A DNA stretch of 17,980 bases, from positions 1 through 17,980 of the forward strand of contig CAYJHC010000034.1 of the NCBI GenBank assembly GCA_964370075.1, written 5' to 3'. Source of the stretch: CAYJHC01 sp964370075 (GTDB lineage Bacteria; Bacillota; Clostridia; Peptostreptococcales; Anaerovoracaceae). Below, in pieces: positions 1 through 7,459 of the stretch (its first letter is position 1; each line of letters opens with the position of its first letter). A program made the translations under genes and the position numbers. A model generated the notes under the pieces. It saw only the letters and a list, made by a program, of their open reading frames with translations, was not told the origin of the DNA and made no database searches.

Positions 1-329
1 ATTATAAATAAAAACAAAAGTGATGTAAAGTCGTATGCGTAAATAAATCCCATTGTGCCCCCCAATTTACAGTATTGTGCATCCCCCTTGCACGTTAGCC
101 ATACAAATTATTTTAACAAGAATTTTCTTTATTCTATCATATATATTTAGAGTTGTACATTATTTTGTCTCTATCTAAAAGATATTTATACATAATAGGA
201 AACATTCTTAGTAAAGGAAACAATTAATTACCCATAGGTGCAAAAATAGAGTGTGTTTTATCAATGTGGAGTGTAAGTTATTAATCCTTAAGAAAAAATA
301 TTTAAGGTTAAAACTCTATCAGATTTTAT
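1..329. other. Intergenic stretch, no gene seen
   Basis: AT-rich DNA with no convincing coding frame on either strand and no recognisable RNA. The only structure I can point to is an imperfect dyad, CCTTAA at 286-291 and TTAAGG at 302-307. It could be a weak terminator for the HxlR-type gene that ends at 330 on the minus strand, but it lacks a clear U-run. If a gene lies to the left, its end is outside the window. Confidence 0.5.
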
Positions 330-656
330 TTATTCCATACCCCATTTTGCGAGCCCTTGTAAAATAGGTAATAACTTTTTGGATTTTTCAGTAATAAAAT
401 ATTCTACTCGAATAGGCATTTCATTATACTGAACTCTTGTGATAAGGCCATCCCTATCCATTTCTTTTAGAGATGATGCTAACATTGTATTAGTGATTCC
501 TTGAACTTTTTTCATTAGCTCGCTATAACGAATTCCTTGACCATTTGAAAGAACACAAATTATTGGGATTTTCCACTTGCCTCCAATTTGTTTTAATGCT
601 GTTTGTAGGGGACATGTTTCTCCACAAGGACAGTGGACTGCTTTACACTTACTCAT
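330..656 (-). CDS. HxlR-family winged-helix transcriptional regulator, cysteine-rich N-terminus
   Basis: A 108-residue protein matching the HxlR (MarR-like winged helix) family in length and layout. Family hallmarks are visible: CPLQTALKQIGGKWKIPIIC at residues 15-34, then RYSELMKKVQGITNTMLASSLKEMDRDGLI, which is the recognition helix and wing, then the VEYFITEKSKKL segment. HxlR proteins act as dimers in the cytoplasm and commonly sense reactive electrophiles or oxidants through an N-terminal cysteine. Here there are four cysteines in the first 15 residues (C4, C9, C11, C15) plus C34, which is more than usual. The ATG at 654-656 has a good ribosome binding site (GAGGAG on the minus strand). 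It is divergent from a flavin-type split-barrel gene, a common arrangement for HxlR regulators, and by inference controls it and itself through the shared promoter region. The family call is firm; the inducer is unknown. Confidence 0.92.
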   Translation of the reverse strand: MSKCKAVHCPCGETCPLQTALKQIGGKWKIPIICVLSNGQGIRYSELMKKVQGITNTMLASSLKEMDRDGLITRVQYNEMPIRVEYFITEKSKKLLPILQGLAKWGME

Positions 657-686
657 ATTTTTCTTATCTCCTCATTTATAGATGCG

Positions 687-748
687 TTATTGACGGCGTA
701 TTTTTCCTATGGTAATATTATATTAACTCAGAAAAACAAAGTCAATAA
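687..748. promoter_or_regulatory. Overlapping divergent promoters with symmetric dyad (probable HxlR operator region)
   Basis: Plus-strand promoter: TTGACG at 690-695, 17-bp spacer, TAATAT at 713-718, reading into the split-barrel gene. Minus-strand promoter: TTGACT (complement of 740-745), 17-bp spacer, TATAAT (complement of 717-722), reading into the HxlR gene. The two -10 boxes overlap by two bases, so polymerase can occupy only one promoter at a time. The outer elements form an inverted repeat, TTATTGAC at 687-694 and GTCAATAA at 741-748, centred on 717.5. The boxes are seen directly; use as an HxlR operator is inference. Confidence 0.75.
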
Positions 749-774
749 TTAAAACAAAGTAAAGGAGATTTAAA

Positions 775-1170
775 ATGAAAAACCTAGAAAACGTAAGTAA
801 ATTGTTCCAAGATCAAGAAAGTACAAAAGTTGTAAGCACTGTATCTAAAGACGGTGAAGTTCATTCAATTGTTGCAGGTAGCGTTATGGTAGTTGATGAT
901 AACACTATGGCAGTGGCAGAAGTTATGATGAAGACAACAGCTGCAAACTTGGCTGACAATGACAAAGTGGCTTTACTCGCAGTAAAAGGAATGGAATCAT
1001 ACCTAATTAATGGTACTGTTCAAAAGAGAAATACTGACGGCCCATTATTTGACGCGCTTGCAGAAAAATTCGCAGCCATGAATATGGAAATCGGAGCAGT
1101 TTGGACATTTACAGTTGACAAAATTTATGACGAAAGTGCTGGCCCAAATGCAGGCAAGCAAATATTCTAA
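775..1170 (+). CDS. Pyridoxamine 5'-phosphate oxidase-like flavin split-barrel protein
   Basis: A 131-residue protein resembling short PNPOx-like (FMN-binding split barrel) proteins. It starts with a helix (MKNLENVSKLFQ), then strands STKVVSTVSKDGEVHSIVAGSVMVVDDNTMAVAEVMMKTTAANLADNDKVALLAV, the usual order of this fold: substrate strand, 'N-x-D-K-V-A-L' turn, then ESYLINGTVQKRNTDGP. Proteins of this type bind FMN, F420 or haem as dimers and many are uncharacterised reductases; it is unlikely to be the true pyridoxamine oxidase because it is too short. The ATG is preceded by AAAGGAG. It is the divergent partner of the HxlR regulator and probably its regulated target, so a role in redox or electrophile handling is plausible but inferred. 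It is monocistronic; the first clear terminator is at 1373-1401. Confidence 0.8.
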   Translation: MKNLENVSKLFQDQESTKVVSTVSKDGEVHSIVAGSVMVVDDNTMAVAEVMMKTTAANLADNDKVALLAVKGMESYLINGTVQKRNTDGPLFDALAEKFAAMNMEIGAVWTFTVDKIYDESAGPNAGKQIF

Positions 1171-1551
1171 ATAGCTATACTAGACTAGCTAGGAAGTTAT
1201 TTTAATGGACCCCTTCAGCCTTTGTGACAGTTAGAGGTGTTTTAAACATATTTTTCAGCATGCCATGTGGATATGCTACTGTTATTTACTTGTTTGCTAA
1301 TATTAAAGATAGGCAAATGTGAAAATAAGTATGGCGATATCAAAAATTATAGAAAAACAAATATGTACTACAAAATAGGCACTTTAAGTGCCTATTTCTT
1401 TTATGGAAAACATGTATAATGAAAATAACAAAGGGGAAAGAGCCTTTAAATGTTCATGTAAAGGCTGCGTAATGAATTTTATCAATAGAAAGAAATAATA
1501 AGTAAGATGAAAATGTATATTGAAAAGGAAAAAATAAGAAAGGGGAACAAA
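1171..1551. other. Intergenic region with terminator and leader of the surface protein gene
   Basis: No gene seen. From 1171 to about 1370 I find nothing beyond a weak TAGCTA repeat just after the split-barrel gene. Then comes the terminator at 1373-1401. A possible -10 box TATAAT lies at 1415-1420, without a good -35 box. The transcribed leader of roughly 125 bases would contain a short hairpin (AGCCTTT at 1441-1447 with AAAGGCT at 1460-1466). I could not match this leader to a known riboswitch class. Confidence 0.5.
1373..1401 (+). terminator. Rho-independent terminator
   Basis: An 11-bp perfect stem (AAATAGGCACT at 1373-1383 with AGTGCCTATTT at 1387-1397, three-base loop), followed by CTTTT. 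It ends transcription from the split-barrel gene about 200 bases upstream and insulates the surface protein gene. Confidence 0.85.
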
Positions 1552-3732
1552 ATGTTTATTAAAAAGGGAAGTACTAAAATTAAAAAAATGCTGGCAATAA
1601 TCCTGTCGGTGACATTGTTGTTAGGAGGAATTAATATAATACCAGAAGTAAGTGCTTCAACTAGCGTGAGTTTTGATCAAAAACCACCTGCAAATGGTAT
1701 TTATGAGACACAGTCTAGTAGTTCGCTTAATGACTATAGTGTGGGACCACGTTTTGACGATAATTGGACACCAATAGAGGAAACTTTAATTACACTAGAA
1801 GCCGATGATATTAATGGGAACCCAGTTTCGACTACTTTAGGATTTAAGTCGACAATTGGATTAACAGCATCAAATCTTAAATTTATAAGTGGAATGCCTG
1901 GATTGATTTCAGTCAGTGATTTAGATTATGGCTATAAATTTGGGCAAGTTAGCACAACGTACCAATGGGATATTACAACTACCGATGTGCTAGGAGAAGC
2001 TGTGTGGGCATCTCGAAACTCAGATATAGCTTTAGGATATTATCATATTTACAGAATTAAAGTTGTAGATACTCATCAGTTTGATTTCGTATCTAATGGA
2101 GCTACTGTGAAAACTGAATATAAAACACAACACCACAAGGTTTATCCAGTAAGCCCTTCTGCATATGTGCCGACTAATTATGATACAAATACTCAAGAGT
2201 TTTTAGGCTGGACATGGCCAGGGCAAAATACGCCTGTTAAGGATATTTCAGGGTATACTTTCGACAGAGACATAACATTTACAGCAGTATACGAAGATAA
2301 ATATAGCGTAACAGTAGAGGCTAACCCAGCTGCAGGTGGAACACCAACAGCTGATAAGACAAATGCAAAAGAAGGCGAAATAGTAACGGTTCAATTAGAC
2401 CCAAATCATGAGTATCTTGTAGAAGATGTTACAACTTCAGTGCCGGTTACTAATCCTAGCTTGAACCTTGCAACTAACATTTATACATTTACTATGCCAG
2501 ATGAAAATGTAAAAGTAACAGTTAATTATAAAGATAAGCCTTTTGTACCTGTTAATGAGGATGATATACTTGCATTAGAAGCGTTAGCATATAAAGGGGT
2601 GTATGATGGAGCTTCACATGACGCTCTAACCTCAGCACCTGACTTAGGTGTTGGAATTACATATCAATATAGTGCAAATGGTGGAGCATATTCTGACGAA
2701 ATACCGCAAGTTGAAGATGCGGGACAAACAACAGTAAGAATTAAATTAAGCCAGGCTAATCACCAAGATTCATTTGTAGATGTAATAGCAGAAGTAGATC
2801 AAAGACCTGTAAATCTATTAATCGATGACATAGCAATTACATATGGAGAGGCGGATCTTCCTCTAACTGCAAGTGTAGAGGCAGGAGTAGCGAATGAAGG
2901 TATGGTAGATGCAGATGGAGATGGAAATATCGACACTCTAAGCTATACGTTAAATAGAACTGCAGGAACAGATGCAGGTACATACGATATCGCAGCAACA
3001 ATTGATGCAGCTGCATATCCAAACTATGATATCTCAGCACCAAACGGAACCTTTACAATTGAGCAAGCAGTATTAACTATATCAGTAGATGATCAAACAA
3101 TAACAGCAGGTGATGCAATTCCAGCATTAGGATGGAATGTTACTGGATTTGTTGCAGGAGATGACATGGTTAGCACAGGCTTAAATGTAACAGTATCAAC
3201 GCCAGCTTCTGGAACATTGGCTGGAACATTTGGAATTTTAGCGATAGCAGATCCGTTGACAAACTATACATTTGCCTATAATAATGGGGAGTTAACAGTA
3301 AATCCACTTCCAGTAGTTACACCAGTTGTAATTCCGGCAGCGCCTGCAGCAGCAGCGCCAGTGGTAGCAATACCAGACGTAGCAACACCGCTAGCAGATG
3401 AACCAACAACTATCGAAGAGAATGAGACTCCATTAGCAAGTGGAGCATCATGGTCATTATTAGACCTAATCTTAACGGCTATAACAGGGTTGCTAGCAGT
3501 TTCACTACTAGTAACATACTTCACTGGAAGAAAAGAAATGATAAGAATACTAAGTGTAGTGCCAATGGTTGGAGCAATAGCGTTGTTCGTATTTACTCAA
3601 GATATGACACAATCAATGGTACTGGCAGATGAGTGGACAATAGTATTTGCAGCAATGGCTTTAGTACAAGGTGGAATCATGTTCTTCTCTAGAAAAGGAT
3701 TAGAAGAAGATGATGACCAAGCAATGGTTTAA
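1552..3732 (+). CDS. Secreted, membrane-anchored surface protein with InlB-like and MBG-like repeats
   Basis: Residues count from the ATG at 1552, giving 726 residues. I prefer it because AAAGGGG lies six bases upstream and a classic signal peptide follows at once (KKGSTKIKK, hydrophobic core MLAIILSVTLLLGGINII, cleavage near VSA at 33-35). An in-frame ATG at 1507 adds 15 charged residues but has a poor ribosome site. Next come an unassigned region (about 36-170), an InlB/Listeria-type repeat (about 173-248, with FLGWTW and ITFTAVYED), a second divergent repeat (about 250-327, ending YTFTMPDENVKVTVNYK), then three Ig-like or MBG-type domains (about 342-416, 417-504, 505-585). A DADGDGNID loop at 453-461 resembles a calcium-binding loop. 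After a Pro/Ala-rich linker (583-615) come three membrane helices (about 635-657, 663-682, 695-712) and an acidic tail. No LPXTG motif. A role in adhesion or wall interaction is inferred from the domains. Confidence 0.85.
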   Translation: MFIKKGSTKIKKMLAIILSVTLLLGGINIIPEVSASTSVSFDQKPPANGIYETQSSSSLNDYSVGPRFDDNWTPIEETLITLEADDINGNPVSTTLGFKSTIGLTASNLKFISGMPGLISVSDLDYGYKFGQVSTTYQWDITTTDVLGEAVWASRNSDIALGYYHIYRIKVVDTHQFDFVSNGATVKTEYKTQHHKVYPVSPSAYVPTNYDTNTQEFLGWTWPGQNTPVKDISGYTFDRDITFTAVYEDKYSVTVEANPAAGGTPTADKTNAKEGEIVTVQLDPNHEYLVEDVTTSVPVTNPSLNLATNIYTFTMPDENVKVTVNYKDKPFVPVNEDDILALEALAYKGVYDGASHDALTSAPDLGVGITYQYSANGGAYSDEIPQVEDAGQTTVRIKLSQANHQDSFVDVIAEVDQRPVNLLIDDIAITYGEADLPLTASVEAGVANEGMVDADGDGNIDTLSYTLNRTAGTDAGTYDIAATIDAAAYPNYDISAPNGTFTIEQAVLTISVDDQTITAGDAIPALGWNVTGFVAGDDMVSTGLNVTVSTPASGTLAGTFGILAIADPLTNYTFAYNNGELTVNPLPVVTPVVIPAAPAAAAPVVAIPDVATPLADEPTTIEENETPLASGASWSLLDLILTAITGLLAVSLLVTYFTGRKEMIRILSVVPMVGAIALFVFTQDMTQSMVLADEWTIVFAAMALVQGGIMFFSRKGLEEDDDQAMV

Positions 3733-3776
3733 TCCGAGAAAAAGTTAATAGTACTACAAAATTGAGAAATTAAATT

Positions 3777-3809
3777 AACAAGCGGCTCCAATTGGAGCCG
3801 CTTGTTTTA
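3777..3809 (+). terminator. Strong Rho-independent terminator
   Basis: A 13-bp perfect, GC-rich stem: AACAAGCGGCTCC at 3777-3789 and GGAGCCGCTTGTT at 3794-3806 around an AATT loop, followed by further Ts. It lies 45 bases after the surface protein gene and could stop transcription in both directions, including read-through from the AraC gene on the minus strand. Confidence 0.93.
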
Positions 3810-3938
3810 TGATTGTGTTGATTTACCTTTTTATTTCTTTTACTGTGACCTAAGTTGACCCTTTCCCTCAAAACTATTTTATATTACTTTTAGAGAAAAA
3901 TCAGTTGTTATAACAACGAAAGGAGGCTTTTGATAAAA

Positions 3939-5630
3939 TTAAAAGTCCTTATTTTGTATTGGAGTAATAAAAATTCCATTAATTGATCTTGGGGATAAAG
4001 TCAGCTTGGTAGCTTCGTTCTGTGTTTTTCTGGTGGATACTATTTTTAAATCGGGAAAGGCACATCTATTAACGTGGCTTGGAGGAAGATGGTTTTCGTC
4101 AACTAAGTCTATAATATTAAATTTACTTTCATGTAAAGAGTAATGGTATATTAGATGATCTTGCTTGCTCAATCCTTCGATAGATATTTCCTTTAATTCT
4201 GAATCGCTGCAATTGGCTATAATTAAACTATAATGACTTTTGCTTTTTCCCGCAACGTAGGTTGTTGAGGTTGTAATATGACTGGGGAACTTAGATAACC
4301 AAACATAAATATAAAATAGAAATGTTTTTACAGAATTTTTATCGTATAAACCTTGATTTGAATTTGTACTAAACAAGGGAATAGGGAAAGGTTTAACTAT
4401 ATAATTTATCAAGTCGTCTAGTGACAATAGAGTTTGCCTGGAATATATAGTAGGAGGGGGGATTTCTTCTGGGTGGCTCTGCATAGCAAAGTTATACTGA
4501 AAATCAATGACTGAAAATAAAGTAGTGTTTGAATCGACAGGGAACAAAGTTGAAGCAAAGGAGTCTAAATTCATTGAAAATTCAAGGAAATCCGATGATG
4601 TCAGTTCTTTTGGTGAAACTTTTAGAGGCAGAGGTAATAAGTTTTGAGAAAAGTCTAATTTCTCAAAGTTAATATTAAACATAGGAGCCTCTGATGTACT
4701 ATCATAAATCCTTGAAAGGAAAAAGAAAATGTTTGATTTAGCTTCAGGATAGGGAATGAGAGTAAATTTACAAGGACATGTCTTAATAGTCCAATCTTTA
4801 TATTTTTCCCTATATTGAGTAGGATCTTCATTAGCCCATTTAATAAAATTGCTTTTATAAAAATTGCTATGAGAAAAGCCTGAGTCTATAGAAATTGATT
4901 CTATTGAGTCGTTACCATTAAGCAAGGAGAATAGTGATTTTTCAACTCGAACCATACTTAAGAAGTCGCGAAAATTCAAATTTGTGTACTTTGTAAACAT
5001 GTGTGATAGATGATCTCTGCTTACACATAGTTCTTCTGCAAGTTCTGCGAGAGAAACTTTTTGATTACAATTTCGATAAATCTTTGAAATAACGTCACTG
5101 ATAAATGTTGCTTGGGAGGTATTTTTTACAACTCTAAAAGAAAAACCAGTTTGTAGATCAACATAAATCGACTTGAAATTCTCGTCAAGTATTTTGAGTA
5201 ATTTTTTTATCTCTTCTGAGAAAAGCGTTGGCTTTTCAAAAAAAACAATGGCAGAAGTGATTAGTTGTGACTGAAGCGATATCCGGATTTCTTTGAAATA
5301 AATAGTATCATCAAGAATGTTAGTTGAAAAAGTAGTGTGTAGGATATTTGGGTAAAGTTTGCAAGCAAATTCTGGGTTTATAGAAAGAATAAGCACCCGA
5401 TTTTCACACTCTCCTTTCATGCCGTGAATATCTTCATAGTGGAGATAGAAAATGTCTCCTTTTTTTAATTTATATGTTTTTAAAGAAAGATATAGATCTA
5501 TTTCTCCGTCTAATACAAAAATCAATTGGATAGTGCTAGAGCAGTGTAGGGGAATGTCTTTGACATTTATAATTTTTGATGCCCCATGAAATAATGGGAA
5601 GTTGACTTCTCTTTTCATAATTTTTTTCAC
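3939..5630 (-). CDS. AraC-family regulator with long C-terminal extension (unit 1 regulator)
   Basis: A 563-residue protein, about twice the usual AraC length. Residues 1-90 look like a cupin sensor domain (IQLIFVLDGEIDLYLSLKTYKLKKGDIFYLHYEDIHG). Residues 176-277 are a complete AraC DNA-binding domain: VSLAELAEELCVSRDHLSHMF is the first helix-turn-helix and SIESISIDSGFSHSNFYKSNFIKWANEDPTQYREKY the second, with the family signature. Residues 280-563 are extra. Their position and the ending (KLTLSPRSINGIFITPI) recall AraC proteins fused to a GH39 xylosidase-like module, but I see no intact catalytic barrel, so this may be a shortened, non-catalytic sensor. The ATG at 5628-5630 has GGAGTG upstream on the minus strand. 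It is divergent from the GPH transporter, so it most likely controls that operon. Confidence 0.85.
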   Translation of the reverse strand: MKKIMKREVNFPLFHGASKIINVKDIPLHCSSTIQLIFVLDGEIDLYLSLKTYKLKKGDIFYLHYEDIHGMKGECENRVLILSINPEFACKLYPNILHTTFSTNILDDTIYFKEIRISLQSQLITSAIVFFEKPTLFSEEIKKLLKILDENFKSIYVDLQTGFSFRVVKNTSQATFISDVISKIYRNCNQKVSLAELAEELCVSRDHLSHMFTKYTNLNFRDFLSMVRVEKSLFSLLNGNDSIESISIDSGFSHSNFYKSNFIKWANEDPTQYREKYKDWTIKTCPCKFTLIPYPEAKSNIFFFLSRIYDSTSEAPMFNINFEKLDFSQNLLPLPLKVSPKELTSSDFLEFSMNLDSFASTLFPVDSNTTLFSVIDFQYNFAMQSHPEEIPPPTIYSRQTLLSLDDLINYIVKPFPIPLFSTNSNQGLYDKNSVKTFLFYIYVWLSKFPSHITTSTTYVAGKSKSHYSLIIANCSDSELKEISIEGLSKQDHLIYHYSLHESKFNIIDLVDENHLPPSHVNRCAFPDLKIVSTRKTQNEATKLTLSPRSINGIFITPIQNKDF

Positions 5631-5672
5631 TCCAAAATAACAACTAAAGTAACAACTAAATTAACATGTGTT

Positions 5673-5717
5673 TTGGTAATTTTATGCAATGATAATAAAT
5701 ATGTGCATAAAAACCAA
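5673..5717. promoter_or_regulatory. Inverted repeat between AraC and GPH transporter genes (candidate operator)
   Basis: Left arm 5673-5688 reads TTGGTAATTTTATGCA and right arm 5704-5717 reads TGCATAAAAACCAA. Apart from two extra As in the left arm, all 14 positions are complementary, across a 15-base spacer. It lies in the 262-bp divergent region, about 43 bp from the AraC start and 176 bp from the transporter start. The repeat is seen directly; that it is the AraC binding site is inference. Confidence 0.55.
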
Positions 5718-5764
5718 TAAATAATATAAAAACAGATGATTCTAAGTCTATTTTAACATAATTG

Positions 5765-5812
5765 TTGACAGAAAAAATATGTACGAAGAGTAAAATTATG
5801 GATATTATGTAC
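5765..5812 (+). promoter_or_regulatory. Probable promoter region of the GPH transporter operon
   Basis: A consensus -35 box TTGACA lies at 5765-5770, but the best nearby -10-like box (TAAAAT at 5791-5796) is 20 bp away, longer than the usual 17. TATGTAC occurs twice, at 5778-5784 and 5806-5812, 28 bp apart. A strong -35 with a stretched spacer suits an activator-controlled promoter, in keeping with the divergent AraC gene. The exact start site cannot be fixed from sequence. Confidence 0.4.
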
Positions 5813-5892
5813 ACATAGATAAATAAGTTTAATTATACGGTAATACTAGCACTATTTGATTTGAACCTAAGAAGTCAGAAAGGAGATTTCAA

Positions 5893-7326
5893 ATGAACAG
5901 CGAGAATTTAACAAAAGAAATGAAAAAGACCTTGCCTTTAAGGGTGAAGTTTGGGTATGGAATAGGGGCTGCTACAGATTCTACTTCGGCAGATTACGTT
6001 GCGAGTTTCTTATTATTTTTCTTAACTACTATGGCGGGTGTTTCTCCTGCAGTTGCAGGTGGAATTATAGGCCTTGCAGTATTTTGGGATGCGATAACAG
6101 ATCCGATAATAGGCAATCTATCAGACAGAACAAAGTCTAAGATGGGAAGGCGACGTCCATGGTTGGCTTTTTGTATTGTTCCATTTATGTTAGCGCAATG
6201 GATGCTATTCACACCGGTGGAATTTTCAGAAGCTGGAAAAAATGCATATTTTATTATAGCGGCAATAGCATATTATACATTATATACTTGCGTAATGGTT
6301 CCGTACTACTCACTGGGAGCGTCCATCGTATCAGATTATAATGACAGAACAATGACCAGAGTAATTAGTCAGATGCTAAACTATATTGGCGTATTTCTTG
6401 GAACGGCAGCGCCTCCTTTGATAGTTGCTTCTCTTATAGATTCAGGGATGGCAGAAGGAGATGCTTGGTCGTTAACAACTAAATTTGTTTCTGGAGCAGG
6501 TTTAGTATTTATCTTAATCGCAGTTATTTCCACAAGGGGAAGAGATGAAGTGCCAGAGACTGAAGCAGGTATTGAGAAGAGAAAGACGCATATATTTAAA
6601 GATATGTGGGAAATTTTAAGAATTAAGACTTTTGTTATCCTTACAGCAGCATCATTGCTGTATAGAACAGCCATAGCGTTAGTTGTAGCTTCAACGATAT
6701 TTTATGTAATTTATGTAGCAAAATTAGACCTTGCAGCTTTAGGGGCATTTTATACAACTATGACCTTTGCAGGATTTGCATGTGTCTTTATATTAGTGCC
6801 TATTGTTAAAAAGTTTGATAAGAAATATGTTGTGATGTTTGCTTTGGGATTTTCTGGGCTTGCAGTTATAGGATTTACATGGGTAGGTATATCATCAGCA
6901 TTCATGCTAATTGTGTACATGCTACTTTACTCTCCGGGGTCTGGCTCTTACTGGGCTATCAATTACGCGTTAATATATGATATTGCTGAGATTGATGAGT
7001 TTAAAAATGGGAAAAGACGTGAAGGAACTATACTTGCTTTTGCATTATTCACAAATAAACTAGGATATGCAATAGCAACAGCTATATCTGGTATATTACT
7101 TGAAGTTGCAGGATTTAATGCAGATGTAGAGGTACAAACGGCAGAGGCGGTAACTCAAATAAACTATATGTTTACTTTATATCCTGGATTATTAATGCTA
7201 TTAGCAGTATTGCTTTATGGAATAAATCCAATGAATAAGAAAAAATATGAAAAATTACAAGCACAACTTGAATTGAAACGTAGCGGAAAAGAATACAATA
7301 CTGACGGATTCGAAAAATTGTTATAG
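5893..7326 (+). CDS. GPH-family (MelB-like) cation symporter
   Basis: A 477-residue integral membrane protein of the glycoside-pentoside-hexuronide:cation symporter family in the major facilitator superfamily, with about 12 hydrophobic segments. The N-terminal signature is clear: KFGYGIGAATDSTSADYV, then FWDAITDPIIGNLSDRTKSKMGRRRPW at residues 64-90. Asp66 and Asp70 in this motif occupy the positions of the two cation-binding aspartates of E. coli MelB (Asp55, Asp59). The family mostly takes up sugars, glycosides and glucuronides with Na+ or H+; its partners here are amidohydrolases and an amino-acid lyase, so the cargo may instead be an amino-acid conjugate. The ATG has AAAGGAG upstream. It is the first gene of the unit 1 operon and divergent from its AraC regulator. 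Confidence 0.9.
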   Translation: MNSENLTKEMKKTLPLRVKFGYGIGAATDSTSADYVASFLLFFLTTMAGVSPAVAGGIIGLAVFWDAITDPIIGNLSDRTKSKMGRRRPWLAFCIVPFMLAQWMLFTPVEFSEAGKNAYFIIAAIAYYTLYTCVMVPYYSLGASIVSDYNDRTMTRVISQMLNYIGVFLGTAAPPLIVASLIDSGMAEGDAWSLTTKFVSGAGLVFILIAVISTRGRDEVPETEAGIEKRKTHIFKDMWEILRIKTFVILTAASLLYRTAIALVVASTIFYVIYVAKLDLAALGAFYTTMTFAGFACVFILVPIVKKFDKKYVVMFALGFSGLAVIGFTWVGISSAFMLIVYMLLYSPGSGSYWAINYALIYDIAEIDEFKNGKRREGTILAFALFTNKLGYAIATAISGILLEVAGFNADVEVQTAEAVTQINYMFTLYPGLLMLLAVLLYGINPMNKKKYEKLQAQLELKRSGKEYNTDGFEKLL

Positions 7327-7352
7327 GTTAAATCAAAAAAACTTGGGAATAT

Positions 7353-7423
7353 AAATAAGTAGAGGCTATGAGAATAAAACATTTTGAAATACTTGTGCTA
7401 TATCATAGCCTTAATACTTATTT
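7353..7423 (+). repeat. Long imperfect hairpin between transporter and amidohydrolase 1
   Basis: AAATAAGTA at 7353-7361 pairs with TACTTATTT at 7415-7423, and GGCTATGA at 7364-7371 pairs with TCATAGCC at 7403-7410, with a small internal loop (2 and 4 bases) and a 31-base apical loop. No T-run follows, so it is not an ordinary terminator. It ends 36 bases before the amidohydrolase start. It may protect or process the message, set different expression of the transporter and enzymes, or bind a regulator as DNA. Confidence 0.6.
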
Positions 7424-7459
7424 AGACAGTTGAAAGGGAATGGTTGTGGTGAGAATATT

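Noticed and set aside
286..307. Terminator for the HxlR gene
   Set aside because: Six-bp A/T-rich stem without a U-run on the minus strand; too weak to call.
1421..1551. Possible riboswitch in the surface protein leader
   Set aside because: Only a 7-bp hairpin (1441-1447 with 1460-1466) is visible; no conserved core of c-di-GMP, c-di-AMP or other classes I know could be matched.
1507..1551. Upstream start for the surface protein
   Set aside because: Would add 15 charged residues before a normal signal peptide and has a poorer ribosome site than the ATG at 1552.
3276..3524. Minus-strand open frame inside the surface protein gene
   Set aside because: Low-complexity Ala/Thr/Gly product created by the antisense of the Pro/Ala linker; the plus frame is clearly the gene.
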